64,000 nt of DNA from Kiloniella laminariae (GTDB lineage: Bacteria; Pseudomonadota; Alphaproteobacteria; Kiloniellales; Kiloniellaceae), in the NCBI RefSeq assembly GCF_027214005.1, contig NZ_JAPWGY010000002.1, positions 434,001 through 498,000 of the forward strand, given 5' to 3'. Below, one piece after another: positions 51,015-60,912 of the stretch; the first letter of the stretch is position 1, and every line of letters begins with the position of its first letter. Below the pieces are notes generated by a model. That model worked only from the letters and a program-made list of their open reading frames with translations, made no database searches and was not told the origin of the DNA. The position numbers were made by a program, and so were the translations under genes.

Positions 51015-51143
51015 ATTTCTGGGAAGCACTATAGCTGGAATTAAAAATTTATTTTCTCAAGGGATCAACATTTACAGATCCACAATAGATACCTTAAGTC
51101 TAAGCAATTGTAACTTATCAAGAATAGCTCAAAACACCCTCCC

Positions 51144-51177
51144 GGCAATTTTTTCCTACCACTAGGCAATTTTTTCC
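51144..51177. promoter_or_regulatory. paired GGCAATTTTTTCC repeats upstream of fliF
   Basis: Two identical 14-base repeats, GGCAATTTTTTCCT, at 51144-51157 and 51165-51178, spaced 21 bases (two helical turns). They match the left half and outline of the GGCAATTrTTGCC palindromes upstream of flagellin. A TTAA-N7-TTTA sequence (one mismatch to the CtrA box) follows at 51182-51196 and a 7-bp hairpin at 51220-51239. In Caulobacter the fliF promoter is activated by CtrA and repressed by FlbD; this layout is compatible with that. Confidence 0.6.
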
Positions 51178-51271
51178 TTTGTTAACGTCCTCTTTACCGA
51201 ATAACTATAGGTTTATGTAAGCAGGTTTTGTTACCTGCTGATGGCTTGTTAACAATTCGGACTTAGCGGCA

Positions 51272-53026
51272 GTGAACACATTCGTTGATACATTGAAAAA
51301 TCTCGGCCCCATCCGGCTGGGGATAATGGCTGCAGTTGCTGCGGCGATTATTGCGTTTTTCATATACCTCACAGGTCGTGTTGCCACACCCGAGATGGCC
51401 TTGCTCTATGGTGATCTGGATCCTCAGGAAAGCGGCCAGATTATCAGCGAGCTTGAACAGCTGGAAATTCCCTACAAACTTTCTCCTGCGGGCAATACCA
51501 TTTATGTTCCCGGTAATCAGGTTGCCAGAATGCGGGTTGCCATGGCTGAAAAGGGTCTCCCCAGCGGAGGATCAATCGGCTATGAGATTTTTGACCAGTC
51601 AGAAGCCCTTGGCACAACCAGCTTTGTCCAGAACATCAATCACCTCAGAGCGCTTGAAGGCGAACTGTCCCGAACCGTCAAATCAATAACCCGAATCAAA
51701 CAGGCCCGGGTCCATCTCGTCCTGCCGCAAAGAGAACTCTTCAGCCGGGACAAACAGTCCCCGACGGCCTCCGTGGTTGTGACGACACAGGGCAGTTTCC
51801 TGCTGGACAAACAACAGATCCTCTCGATACAGCACCTGATAGCCGCCGCGGTACCCGGCATGAAACCCAACAATGTTTCAATTATTGATGACAAGGGAAA
51901 TCTCCTTGCCCGTGGTGGGGACGAAGGTGATCTGAACCAGTTGACCAGTACGGCCGACGAGCGTCGCGTGGCTTACGAAACCCGATTGATGCGCACGGTT
52001 GAAGAATTGCTGGAACGCTATGTGGGTCGCGGCAATGCCCGGGTTCAGATTACCGCAGAAATGGATTTTGATCGCGTTACTGAAAACTCAGAAACTTTCG
52101 ATCCTGACGGGCAGGTCATCCTCTCGACCCAGACAGTCGAGGAAAGTGCCAACGAGGCAGATAACGCCGGCAATGATGGCATAACTGTCGGCAACAACCT
52201 TCCAGATGCCAACCTGGGCCAGCTTGGTGCCGCCGGTGGAGCCCAGAGCAACTCTTCGCGTACAGAAGAAACCGTCAACTACGAAAACTCCAAGATTATC
52301 AAGACCCGTGTTCACGAAACCGGATCTATCCGGCGTCTTTCCGTTGCCGTTCTGGTCAATGACATCAGTACAATTGCAGAGGATGGTACCCGCACATTCG
52401 AAACCAGAAGCCCGGAAGAAGTTGCTTCACTCGATGCTATTGTCCGCTCGGCAGTCGGGTTTGATGAAACCCGGGGAGACAAGGTCGAGATTGCCAACTT
52501 CCGCTTTGCCGATGTTGATCCCCTGCTCTTGCCAGAAGACGGCCTCCTCGGAATGGGCAAGGAAGACATGATGCGTTTTGCAGAACTCTTTGTCCTTGGC
52601 GTCGTCGCAATTCTCATCCTGCTACTGGTCGTTCGTCCTCTGGTCAGCCGGGTAATCGATGGTGATTTCGCCCCCTCTGGCGAAGGTGGCAGCGGAACAA
52701 TTACAGTAACCGGCCCGAATGGACAGCCAATGGTTGTTGCCGCCCCTCCAGGAATGGCTGGATCTCCCCTCATTCCGGGAATGCCTGCACAAATCGGGGC
52801 CGATGGTACACCACTTCTCATCTCGCAAGGATCAGAGGGGGCCATGACCCAGTCTGACAGTGAGAAAGTATCCTCTGAAATTGAACAGATGATCGACATG
52901 AACAAGGTCGAGGGTCGTGTCAGGGCTTCTTCTTTGAACAAGATTGGCGAGATTGTCGAAAAACACCCGGAAGAAGCCGTTCAGATTATTCGCGGTTGGC
53001 TGTATCAGGAAAGAAACAAGGGCTGA
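51272..53026 (+). CDS. fliF: flagellar MS-ring protein FliF
   Basis: 584 residues. Membrane segments about 15-35 (RLGIMAAVAAAIIAFFIYLTG) and 432-458 (FAELFVLGVVAILILLLVVRPLV) flank the periplasmic ring-building domains (YGDLDPQESGQIISELEQLEIPYKL..., AMAEKGLPSGGSIGYEIFDQSEALGTTSFVQNINHLRALEGELSRTVKSI). The C-terminal cytoplasmic FliG-binding helix ends HPEEAVQIIRGWLYQERNKG. The start is a GTG at 51272 without a strong ribosome site; it fits the family start. First gene of the large operon. Confidence 0.96.
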   Translation: MNTFVDTLKNLGPIRLGIMAAVAAAIIAFFIYLTGRVATPEMALLYGDLDPQESGQIISELEQLEIPYKLSPAGNTIYVPGNQVARMRVAMAEKGLPSGGSIGYEIFDQSEALGTTSFVQNINHLRALEGELSRTVKSITRIKQARVHLVLPQRELFSRDKQSPTASVVVTTQGSFLLDKQQILSIQHLIAAAVPGMKPNNVSIIDDKGNLLARGGDEGDLNQLTSTADERRVAYETRLMRTVEELLERYVGRGNARVQITAEMDFDRVTENSETFDPDGQVILSTQTVEESANEADNAGNDGITVGNNLPDANLGQLGAAGGAQSNSSRTEETVNYENSKIIKTRVHETGSIRRLSVAVLVNDISTIAEDGTRTFETRSPEEVASLDAIVRSAVGFDETRGDKVEIANFRFADVDPLLLPEDGLLGMGKEDMMRFAELFVLGVVAILILLLVVRPLVSRVIDGDFAPSGEGGSGTITVTGPNGQPMVVAAPPGMAGSPLIPGMPAQIGADGTPLLISQGSEGAMTQSDSEKVSSEIEQMIDMNKVEGRVRASSLNKIGEIVEKHPEEAVQIIRGWLYQERNKG

Positions 53027-53071
53027 TCCTGCTTCGCAACGACATTTGAAATACCAGTAAAGAGCAAGCAT

Positions 53072-54082
53072 ATGCGCGACGACTACAGAACAATGACCGG
53101 CCCCGAGAAAGCAGCGCTTTTGGTGATGGCCCTTGGTGAGTCCCAAACTGCTCAGATTTTTGCGCTGATGGAAGACGATGAAATCCGAGAACTGTCACAG
53201 ATCATGGCAACACTCGGAACCGTGAGTGCGCAGTTGATCGAACGTCTGCTTGTTGAATTTGCGGATCAGATCTCGACCACCGGGACGATTGTCGGTAGTT
53301 ACGACAGTACCGAGCGCCTGCTGATGAAAGTGCTTGATCGGGACCGCGTTGATACCATCATGGAAGAAATCCGTGGCCCTGCGGGTCGGACCATGTGGGA
53401 AAAACTGGCCAACGTTAACGAAAACGTCCTCGCGAACTATTTGAAAAACGAATACCCCCAGACTGTTGCCGTGATCCTTTCCAAAGTAAAACCTGAACAT
53501 GCTTCAAGGGTTTTGGGTCTGCTGCCCGAACCCTTTGCCATGGAGGTCGTGATGCGTATGTTGCGGATGGAAGCAGTGCAGAAGGATGTCCTTGACGATG
53601 TTGAACGCACGCTGAGAAACGAGTTCATGTCCAACCTTGCCCGAACAAACCGTCGGGATTCTCACGAGATGATGGCCGATATCTTCAACTTCCTTGACCG
53701 GAATGTGGAGAGCCGCTTTATGAATGCCCTCGAAGAACGCAACAAGGATTCCGCAGAACGAATCAAGGCTCTGATGTTTACCTTCGAGGATCTCAGCAAT
53801 CTTGATCCAGGCGGGGTCCAGACTCTTCTCAGCGCGGCTGAAAAAGACAAGTTGGCCATTGCTCTCAAAGGTTCCTCCGAAACTTTGCGCGAACTGTTCT
53901 TCTCCAACATGTCAGAACGTGCAGCAAAGATTATGAAAGAAGACATGCAGGCAATGGGCCCCATCCGGCTTAAGGATGTTGATGAAGCCCAGATGTACAT
54001 GGTCACAATCGCAAAAGATCTGGCTGAAAAAGGGGACATCGTACTCGCTGATTCCAAAGGCGAAGACGAGCTGGTCTATTAG
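53072..54082 (+). CDS. fliG: flagellar motor switch protein FliG
   Basis: 336 residues. It has the three FliG domains: N-terminal ([40 protein letters not shown]), middle with the EHPQT-like motif as [28 protein letters not shown], and C-terminal torque domain ([72 protein letters not shown]) with the charged torque helix. It couples stator force to the rotor. Confidence 0.97.
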   Translation: MRDDYRTMTGPEKAALLVMALGESQTAQIFALMEDDEIRELSQIMATLGTVSAQLIERLLVEFADQISTTGTIVGSYDSTERLLMKVLDRDRVDTIMEEIRGPAGRTMWEKLANVNENVLANYLKNEYPQTVAVILSKVKPEHASRVLGLLPEPFAMEVVMRMLRMEAVQKDVLDDVERTLRNEFMSNLARTNRRDSHEMMADIFNFLDRNVESRFMNALEERNKDSAERIKALMFTFEDLSNLDPGGVQTLLSAAEKDKLAIALKGSSETLRELFFSNMSERAAKIMKEDMQAMGPIRLKDVDEAQMYMVTIAKDLAEKGDIVLADSKGEDELVY

Positions 54083-54093
54083 GAGACGCATCA

Positions 54094-54894
54094 GTGTCAC
54101 AGCCAAATTCGAAATTTCTCTTTAATAACTCTTTCGAAAAAAAAGAAGGGTCAGGGAAAACTGCCAGCAACAAAAACGGTGGTTTTGTTAGTGATAAAAC
54201 CAGCCTGGCCGAAAAGGAGGCTCCGCCACCTGCCCCCGAGGAAGCCTTGTCTGTCCCTGAAGAGACAATGCCACTGCAGGAAGTAGAGTTACTTAGACAG
54301 GCAGCCTATGATGAGGGAATGGCTGCTGGCCGAAATGAAGCCATGGAACAGGCTGCGCAGATGAATGAAGCCCTGACACGGCAGGCGCTAGACACAGTCG
54401 CTCAACAGCTGGCCACGATAGAAAAGGAATACTCGGGCAAGGTCGAGGAACTGCAAACGGTAACTCTGGACATTGCCATGAAAGCAATAAAAAAACTGTT
54501 TCCGACCCTGGACAAAACCAGAGGACTTGAAGAAATCACTCTTGTCTTTAAGGAGTGCCTGGATCGTCTTCCCCAAGAGCCTCGTCTGGTAGTTCGTGTT
54601 GCGGACACCATTCTTGATGATGTCCAGACCCAGCTGCAAAAAATTGCAGGACAAAGCGGATTTACCGGCAGACTGGTGTTCCTTTCTGAACCAGCAATGC
54701 AGCCCGGTGATGTTCTGGTCGAATGGGCAGAGGGTGGCGCAGAACGCAACAGTGCCGAGATGCTGGCAGAAATCGAAACAATTCTTAATCGGATAATCAA
54801 GCCGATAGAAGGACCCGGCCAGACCGGGAACAACACAGTGCCCAAGGATACTTCTGATACGACAGGTGCACCAACCAATGAGGTTGCCGAATGA
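54094..54894 (+). CDS. fliH: flagellar assembly protein FliH
   Basis: 266 residues; regulator of the FliI ATPase. GTG start with an AGGAGA ribosome site. Pattern: variable N-terminus, GxxxG-like helix (AAYDEGMAAGRNEAMEQAAQMNEALTRQALDTVAQQLATIEKEY), then a conserved C-terminal domain (VTLDIAMKAIKKLFPTLD...LVVRVADTILDDVQTQLQKIAGQSGFTGRLVFLSEPAMQPGDVLVEWAEGGAERNSAEMLAEIETIL). It corresponds to Caulobacter FlbE/FliH in the same operon position. Overlaps fliN by 4 bases. Confidence 0.92.
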   Translation: MSQPNSKFLFNNSFEKKEGSGKTASNKNGGFVSDKTSLAEKEAPPPAPEEALSVPEETMPLQEVELLRQAAYDEGMAAGRNEAMEQAAQMNEALTRQALDTVAQQLATIEKEYSGKVEELQTVTLDIAMKAIKKLFPTLDKTRGLEEITLVFKECLDRLPQEPRLVVRVADTILDDVQTQLQKIAGQSGFTGRLVFLSEPAMQPGDVLVEWAEGGAERNSAEMLAEIETILNRIIKPIEGPGQTGNNTVPKDTSDTTGAPTNEVAE

Positions 54895-55265
54895 GTGACG
54901 AAGACACAGAAGATCAGACGATGGGTGCAGCAGACGATGCTTTCTCCTCCGCCCCTGACATGCCAGAGATGGAAGATGAATTCGACATGCCTGAGGCCGG
55001 TGGAAGACCGCCGACCAATGCCAAAGAGCTTGAGGCTGTTTACGACATTCCTGTTCAGGTTTCAGCTATACTGGGCAAGGCGAATATGCAGGTCAGCCAG
55101 TTGCTGAAGCTTGGACGCGGTGCCGTTATAGAACTCGACAGAAAAGTCGGGGAAGCCATCGACATCTATGTGAACAACCGTCTTGTTGCCCGTGGAGAGG
55201 TTGTTGTTGTGGAAAACCGCCTGGGTGTCACCATGACAGAAATTATCAAGATGGATCGCAACTAG
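54891..55265 (+). CDS. fliN: flagellar motor switch protein FliN
   Basis: 124 residues. Acidic N-terminal 40 residues followed by the SpoA domain: LEAVYDIPVQVSAILGKANMQVSQLLKLGRGAVIELDRKVGEAIDIYVNNRLVARGEVVVVENRLGVTMTEIIK. Forms the lower part of the C-ring with FliM. ATGA overlap with fliH. Confidence 0.97.
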   Translation: MSDEDTEDQTMGAADDAFSSAPDMPEMEDEFDMPEAGGRPPTNAKELEAVYDIPVQVSAILGKANMQVSQLLKLGRGAVIELDRKVGEAIDIYVNNRLVARGEVVVVENRLGVTMTEIIKMDRN

Positions 55266-55393
55266 GTTTTCTTCACAGGGATGAACCACAGAGGTTATCC
55301 ATGGAATCACCTTCCATGAAATGACACGGTGGAATGTCCTCTTGAAACAAACTCTGTGATTTTCATTAGAATTTTGATGGAGCAGCGCCTGAT

Positions 55394-56236
55394 ATGGCCA
55401 ATACCACTACAACGACACCAAGCACAGTTAGCCCGCAAGGCCCCAGCCGCCCACAATCAGAGGCCAAGGTTGACTATGCCACACTTGTCGGTATTGGAGG
55501 CGCTTTCCTGACAATCCTGATTGCCATGTTCCTCGGTGGATCCGCAGGTTCGTTTTTTAACCTGCCCTCGATCCTCATTGTTATTGGCGGGACGTTTCTG
55601 GTCACGACAACATCATTTACTTTTGATGAAATTGTCAGGGCCCAGAAAACCATGGTCAAGGCAGCGATCTATCATTCGGAAATGCCAAGTAATGCCGCCA
55701 TGCAGGTCTTGTTTCTTGCCGATCAGGCCCGGCGAAACAGTATTCTCTCCCTGCAAAAACACCTTGTTGATATCAAAAACAGCGCCTTCCTGCACAGAGC
55801 GACCGGAATGCTTGTTGACGGGATCACTCCCGAGCAGCTTGAAGCTGTACTGGAACAGCAGGTACAGGCGATCCAGACCCGCCACCAGCGCGCCGCCAGT
55901 ATTCTCAGGCGGGCCGGGGAAGTCGCCCCGGCCATGGGGCTGATTGGCACCCTTGTCGGGCTGGTTCAGATGCTGAGTAATCTGGAAGATCCCAGTACCA
56001 TCGGCCCAAGTATGGCAGTGGCTCTGTTGACAACTTTTTATGGTGCAATCCTGTCCAACATGGTTTTCAACCCTCTTGCCGCCAAACTCGAGCGTATCTC
56101 GCAGGTTGAAGCAACTGTTAACCAGATCTATGCGATCGGAATCTGCTCCATTGGACGCCAGGAAAACCCGAGGCGTCTGGAAATAATGATGAACACCATT
56201 CTCCCTCCAGACCAGAGAGTGAATTATTTTGATTGA
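55394..56236 (+). CDS. motA: flagellar motor stator protein MotA
   Basis: 280 residues. Four membrane segments, two near the N-terminus (about 33-55 and 60-75) and two in the second half. Conserved: FLGGSAGSFFNLPSILIVIGGTF, the cytoplasmic loop, and GEVAPAMGLIGTLVGLVQMLSNLEDPSTIGPSMAVALLTTFYGAILSNMVFNPLAAKLE, which contains the critical proline of segment three. It resembles the MotA/PomA type with an acidic/polar N-terminal extension. Set apart from fliN by 128 bases that contain a hairpin (55300-55318), and from its partner motB by 40 kb. Confidence 0.93.
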   Translation: MANTTTTTPSTVSPQGPSRPQSEAKVDYATLVGIGGAFLTILIAMFLGGSAGSFFNLPSILIVIGGTFLVTTTSFTFDEIVRAQKTMVKAAIYHSEMPSNAAMQVLFLADQARRNSILSLQKHLVDIKNSAFLHRATGMLVDGITPEQLEAVLEQQVQAIQTRHQRAASILRRAGEVAPAMGLIGTLVGLVQMLSNLEDPSTIGPSMAVALLTTFYGAILSNMVFNPLAAKLERISQVEATVNQIYAIGICSIGRQENPRRLEIMMNTILPPDQRVNYFD

Positions 56237-56275
56237 GCCGATCCACACAAAAATCGTCCACCAGGAGAGTAAATA

Positions 56276-57712
56276 ATGCGTCTATTGATTGTTGGCTCGC
56301 TTGAAGGTCACATGATTACCGCCGGAAAAATCGCCTTTGAGCGAGGAGCTAAAGTGGCAACTGTCGATGATATAAACCAAGCCATGTCTTCGCTTCGTAC
56401 CGGTCAGGGAGCAGATCTGCTGCTGGTCGATATTGACCTCGACATCGATACCCTCTGCAAGAACCTTTTGGCCGAACGTTTTTCTGTGCCCGTTATTGCC
56501 TGCGGTATCGGCACACAACCTTCGAAAGCCGGTGATGCAATCCGCTCTGGGGCAAAAGAGTACATTCCTCTGCCACCTGACGCCGAATTGATCGCCGCGG
56601 TTCTGGCCGCGGTTACCGAAGAAACCACTGCTCTTGTTTTCAAGGACCCTGCTACCGCAGCCGTTTTACGGCTGGCAGAACAGATTGCTCCTTCTGATGC
56701 CAGTGTCCTGGTCACAGGAGAAAGTGGAACCGGTAAAGAGGTCATGTCCCGTTATCTGCATTCAAAATCGAAACGGGCCAAAAATCACTTTATTTCTGTA
56801 AACTGCGCTGCAATCCCTGAAAATCTTTTGGAATCAGAGCTGTTTGGCCATGAAAAAGGTGCCTTTACCGGTGCTATTGCACGCCGTATCGGAAAATTTG
56901 AAGAAGCCAATGGCGGCACCTTGCTGCTGGATGAGATATCAGAGATGCATCCCCGCCTGCAGGCAAAGCTGTTGCGTGCGGTACAGGAGAGGGAAATTGA
57001 TCGCGTTGGCGGAACCCAGCCGATCAAGGTTGATATCCGCCTGCTGGCCACCTCGAACAGGAACCTGGAAGAGGAAGTCAAAAAAGGCAACTTCAGGGAA
57101 GATCTCTATTACCGCCTGAATGTGGTGAATATCGAGATGCCTGCGTTGCGGGAAAGGCCGCTGGATATCGAGATCCTGGCTGAACATTTCATTGGAAAAT
57201 ATGCGAAGTCCAACGGCATCGCCAAACCCGCCCTGACCCCCGAAGCCAAACATCAGCTTCTGCAACACCACTGGCGTGGAAACGTTCGCGAGCTGGAAAA
57301 TACCATGCACCGAGCCGTACTGCTGTCTCGTGACAACCTGATCAGCCCTGAAGCAATCATGCTGACAGGAAGCGCCACCTTTGGACCAACACCAATCGCG
57401 ACACCCTCGGTTCCGCCAGCAGTTCCCCCGGCAATTCCCGGATATCCTGCGCCTGGAAAAGCTGTTGCATCATCCCAACCGATGTCCGGTGCGGAAGCAT
57501 CCGGGGGTGCAATGGTTGGAAGAACCGTCGCCGATGTGGAAAGGGATCTTATTCTGAACACACTGGACCATTGTCTGGGCAACAGAACCCATGCGGCAAA
57601 TATTCTCGGAATTTCCATCCGGACCTTGAGAAACAAGCTGAAACTGTACAGCGAAGATGGGATTGAAATTACGGGACCGGGCGGTAATGACAGCCTGAGT
57701 CCCTCACTTTGA
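56276..57712 (+). CDS. flbD: sigma-54-dependent flagellar regulator FlbD
   Basis: 478 residues. N-terminal receiver-like domain (1-120) in which the paired acidic residues at the start are missing (LLIVGSLEGH), so ordinary phosphorylation is doubtful, as for Caulobacter FlbD. The AAA+ domain has Walker A GESGTGKE (148-155), the sigma-54 contact loop GAFTGA (195-200), Walker B GGTLLLDEISEM and the arginine finger region FREDLYYRLNV. A Pro/Ala-rich linker leads to a Fis-type HTH (HAANILGISIRTLRNKLKLY). Probably acts on the sigma-54 promoters and GGCAA repeats listed here, under control of FliX. Confidence 0.95.
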   Translation: MRLLIVGSLEGHMITAGKIAFERGAKVATVDDINQAMSSLRTGQGADLLLVDIDLDIDTLCKNLLAERFSVPVIACGIGTQPSKAGDAIRSGAKEYIPLPPDAELIAAVLAAVTEETTALVFKDPATAAVLRLAEQIAPSDASVLVTGESGTGKEVMSRYLHSKSKRAKNHFISVNCAAIPENLLESELFGHEKGAFTGAIARRIGKFEEANGGTLLLDEISEMHPRLQAKLLRAVQEREIDRVGGTQPIKVDIRLLATSNRNLEEEVKKGNFREDLYYRLNVVNIEMPALRERPLDIEILAEHFIGKYAKSNGIAKPALTPEAKHQLLQHHWRGNVRELENTMHRAVLLSRDNLISPEAIMLTGSATFGPTPIATPSVPPAVPPAIPGYPAPGKAVASSQPMSGAEASGGAMVGRTVADVERDLILNTLDHCLGNRTHAANILGISIRTLRNKLKLYSEDGIEITGPGGNDSLSPSL

Positions 57713-57755
57713 GACACGGCCAGATTAGTTTTCTTTTAAGGGTGATACGACTTCT

Positions 57756-59873
57756 ATGACCGACGCCAGTCCACAACCGGGCGGAAATAAACTGGGTTTA
57801 CCTAAGCCGATCCTCGATTTTATCGAAGTAATGAAACGCGGGGATATCGCTCTTGCTCTTGGCGTTGTCGCGATTCTGATCGTTCTGATCCTGCCTATGC
57901 CCAGCTGGCTGCTGGACATTGCCCTCGCATTGTCTATCACGCTATCGGTTCTGATCCTTATGACGTCCCTCTTCATTCAGGGACCGCTGGAATTCAGTTC
58001 CTTCCCGACGATCCTCTTGATCGCCACCATGTTGAGGTTATCACTCAACCTTGCGTCTACCAGATTGATTCTGGCAAACGGGCATGAGGGAACGGCGGCA
58101 GCCGGACAGGTTATTCAGGCCTTCGGCAACTTTGTCATGAGCGGCAATTTTGTCATCGGGATCATTGTCTTTGGCATTCTGGTCATTGTGAACTTCATTG
58201 TCATCACCAAGGGTTCCGGCCGTATTGCCGAAGTCTCGGCCCGTTTCAGCCTGGATGCCATGCCCGGAAAACAGATGGCAATTGACGCCGATCTATCCAG
58301 CGGATTGATTGACGAAGCCGATGCCCGGGAGCGCCGGAAAACTCTGGAAGATGAAAGTAACTTCTTCGGGGCGATGGACGGTGCTTCAAAGTTCGTTCGT
58401 GGCGATGCCATTGCCGGGCTTCTCATCACTTTTATCAACGTGATCGGCGGCATTATCATCGGAGTTGCCCAAAAGGATATGGCAATCGGAGATGCCGCTG
58501 AATCCTATACCATCCTGACAGTTGGTGACGGTCTGGTTTCACAGATCCCGGCAATCATTGTTTCGACCGCCGCAGGTCTTCTCGTTTCCAAAACCACTTC
58601 CGTTGGTTCTGCTGACAAGGCTGTCTTTGCCCAACTGGGAGGATACCCTCGCGCCTTGGGATTATCTGCTGCATTAATGGTCGGGTTGGCTGCCGTACCC
58701 GGCACACCCGTTTTGCCCTTTCTGCTGCTTGCTTTTATCTCTGGCGGGCTTGGTTGGGTTTCCAAACAGGGCACAAACAAAAAAGAACTGCTTGCTGAAC
58801 AGAAACAAAAGAAAGATACGGCGCCCCCTCCTGTGGCAGAAGAACCTATCTCTGCGTCTTTACAAATCGACAATCTGCGGCTGGAGCTTGGGTACGGACT
58901 GTTGCCCATGATCAATGGGCAAGGCGGCGAGCGTCTTACCGACCAGATCAAGGGCTTGCGCCGTCAACTCGCCCAGGAACTTGGATTTGTTCTTCCTTCC
59001 GTCCGGATCCAGGACAACCTTCAGCTGGGGGCCAACAGCTATGTTATTCGCATCAAGGAGATTACCGCAGGAAGCGGGGAACTGCGCCCTGCCATGCTGT
59101 TGGTGATGGATCCCCGTGGCGATAAAATCCAGCTTGTTGGTGAGGAAACAGTTGAACCCACATTCGGGCTGCCCGCCATGTGGGTCGATAGCAGCCAAAA
59201 AGAAGAAGCCCTGTTCAGAGGCTATACAGTTGTCGATGCCTCAACCGTGATCACCACCCATATAACCGAGGTGGTTAAAGACAATATCTCTGAACTGCTG
59301 TCTTACGCGGAAACGCAAAAGCTGCTTGATGAACTCGGAGAAGACCACCAGAAGCTCATCGCCGATTTGTTACCAAGCCAGATTTCTGTCGGTGCTTTGC
59401 AACGCGTCTTGCAAAATCTGCTGGCCGAACGCATCTCCATTCGGGATCTACCAACAATTCTGGAGGGGATTTCAGAAGCCTGTGCCTATACCAGAAATGC
59501 TACCTTCATCACCGAACATGTCAGATCACGACTGGCGCGGCAGATCTCCAGCGCCAATGAAAACGAACAGGGTTTCATCCCCATGATCACCCTATCCCCA
59601 CAGTGGGAACAGGCCTTTGCCCAGGCACTTGTTGGTGATGGCGAGGAAAAACAGCTCTCCATGCCTCCGACCCAGTTACAGGAATTCATCACAACAGTCC
59701 GCCAGACTTTTGAACGCCATGCCATGATGGGTGAAACGCCAGTTATGCTGAGCAGCCCGGTCATCCGTCCGTATGTCCGCTCGATTATCGAGCGTTTCAG
59801 GCCAACGACCGTGGTCATGTCACAAAATGAAGTACACCCTAAGGCAAAAATTAAGACTCTCGGGGTTATCTAG
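57756..59873 (+). CDS. flhA: flagellar biosynthesis protein FlhA
   Basis: 705 residues; largest export gate subunit and docking platform for substrate-chaperone complexes. Eight membrane segments in the first ~330 residues, with the FHIPEP-type loop as RFSLDAMPGKQMAIDADLSSGLIDEADARERRKTLEDESNFFGAMDGASKFVRGDAIAG. The C-terminal cytosolic domain begins about 365 and runs to VVMSQNEVHPKAKIKTLGVI. Length and motifs are those of complete FlhA proteins. Confidence 0.97.
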   Translation: MTDASPQPGGNKLGLPKPILDFIEVMKRGDIALALGVVAILIVLILPMPSWLLDIALALSITLSVLILMTSLFIQGPLEFSSFPTILLIATMLRLSLNLASTRLILANGHEGTAAAGQVIQAFGNFVMSGNFVIGIIVFGILVIVNFIVITKGSGRIAEVSARFSLDAMPGKQMAIDADLSSGLIDEADARERRKTLEDESNFFGAMDGASKFVRGDAIAGLLITFINVIGGIIIGVAQKDMAIGDAAESYTILTVGDGLVSQIPAIIVSTAAGLLVSKTTSVGSADKAVFAQLGGYPRALGLSAALMVGLAAVPGTPVLPFLLLAFISGGLGWVSKQGTNKKELLAEQKQKKDTAPPPVAEEPISASLQIDNLRLELGYGLLPMINGQGGERLTDQIKGLRRQLAQELGFVLPSVRIQDNLQLGANSYVIRIKEITAGSGELRPAMLLVMDPRGDKIQLVGEETVEPTFGLPAMWVDSSQKEEALFRGYTVVDASTVITTHITEVVKDNISELLSYAETQKLLDELGEDHQKLIADLLPSQISVGALQRVLQNLLAERISIRDLPTILEGISEACAYTRNATFITEHVRSRLARQISSANENEQGFIPMITLSPQWEQAFAQALVGDGEEKQLSMPPTQLQEFITTVRQTFERHAMMGETPVMLSSPVIRPYVRSIIERFRPTTVVMSQNEVHPKAKIKTLGVI

Positions 59874-59934
59874 AGACCATGAGATACCTATTTTATGTCT
59901 GTAGCACAGCTGAAGCAGTAAGGAGGCGCCAACA

Positions 59935-60912
59935 ATGCGGTTAAAGCATTACATTGCGGAAAGCCTTCCCGACGCTATTCACAAAGTCCGGCAAGATCTA
60001 GGTACAGATGCCATTATTCTGGCAACCGATGAGCTTGGCCCAGGTAAAGGTGTGCGGGTAACCGCCGGCCTCGACGAGGAAGCCGAACAGGAATTTTCCA
60101 TCCAGGACCCTGTTGATGATGTCGACATTGTTGATGAAATCACCGAAGTTCTCGACTTCCATCGGCTGCCGTCACAGCTGATAGAAACCCTTGTCGGACA
60201 TGCCATCGGCATCCCCGCCTCTGAATGGCATATCTCACTGGCAGGTGCCCTTGATAACCATTTCCGCTTTGCCACCATCCCCAACCGTCCTCAACCGCGC
60301 CCCTTGATGCTTGTTGGAATGCCCGGTGATGGCAAAACGTCAACCATCGCAAAGCTCTGCGCCAAAGCACGACTGTCAGATGTCCCGACAAGCGTCATCA
60401 CAATAGATTCAGAGAAAACCGGCGGGATCGAGCAGATTGCAACCTTTTGCCATCGTCTGCAGGTCAATCTCGAAATTGCAGAAACCCCCGAACGGCTATC
60501 AGAAATAGTTGACCGGACCAGTACAGACAGACTGATCCTCATTGATACGATGGGCATCAACCCCTTTGATGATGCCAGCCTTAATGAGCTGAGTCAGTAC
60601 GCCTTTGCTGCAAACGCGGAAATTGCACTCGTCACGCCAGCTGGAGGGGATGTATATGAAACCGCTGACAAGGCAGCAGCCTTTTCGATTATGAACAGTA
60701 AATACATTATTCCGACAAAACTGGATATGACACGACGGTTTGGTGGGCTTCTGACCGCAGCGCACAGCACCAAACTTGCTTTTATGGCTGCTGGTACATC
60801 ACCACATATCGTTGATGGTTTGTCCCCCATTAATCCGGTGTCACTGGCGCGATTATTGCTTCCTACCAGACTGGAACACCAACAGCATACTCTTGCAACA
60901 GGCACACGCTGA
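59935..60912 (+). CDS. flhF: signal-recognition-type GTPase FlhF
   Basis: 325 residues, near the short end for the family. B domain MRLKHYIAESLPDAIHKVRQDLGTDAIILATDEL; reduced linker; N domain; G domain with P-loop GMPGDGKTST (128-137), VITIDSEKTGGIEQIATF and the G3 region LILIDTMGINPFDD, where the usual DTAGR reads DTMGI. FlhF fixes the flagellum at the cell pole and starts assembly. ATGA-type overlap with the MinD-like fleN. Confidence 0.92.
   Translation: MRLKHYIAESLPDAIHKVRQDLGTDAIILATDELGPGKGVRVTAGLDEEAEQEFSIQDPVDDVDIVDEITEVLDFHRLPSQLIETLVGHAIGIPASEWHISLAGALDNHFRFATIPNRPQPRPLMLVGMPGDGKTSTIAKLCAKARLSDVPTSVITIDSEKTGGIEQIATFCHRLQVNLEIAETPERLSEIVDRTSTDRLILIDTMGINPFDDASLNELSQYAFAANAEIALVTPAGGDVYETADKAAAFSIMNSKYIIPTKLDMTRRFGGLLTAAHSTKLAFMAAGTSPHIVDGLSPINPVSLARLLLPTRLEHQQHTLATGTR

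Noticed and set aside
51182-51196. A definite CtrA box upstream of fliF (TTAA-N7-TTTA)
   Set aside because: One base departs from the consensus. I mention it as context but do not list it as a separate site.
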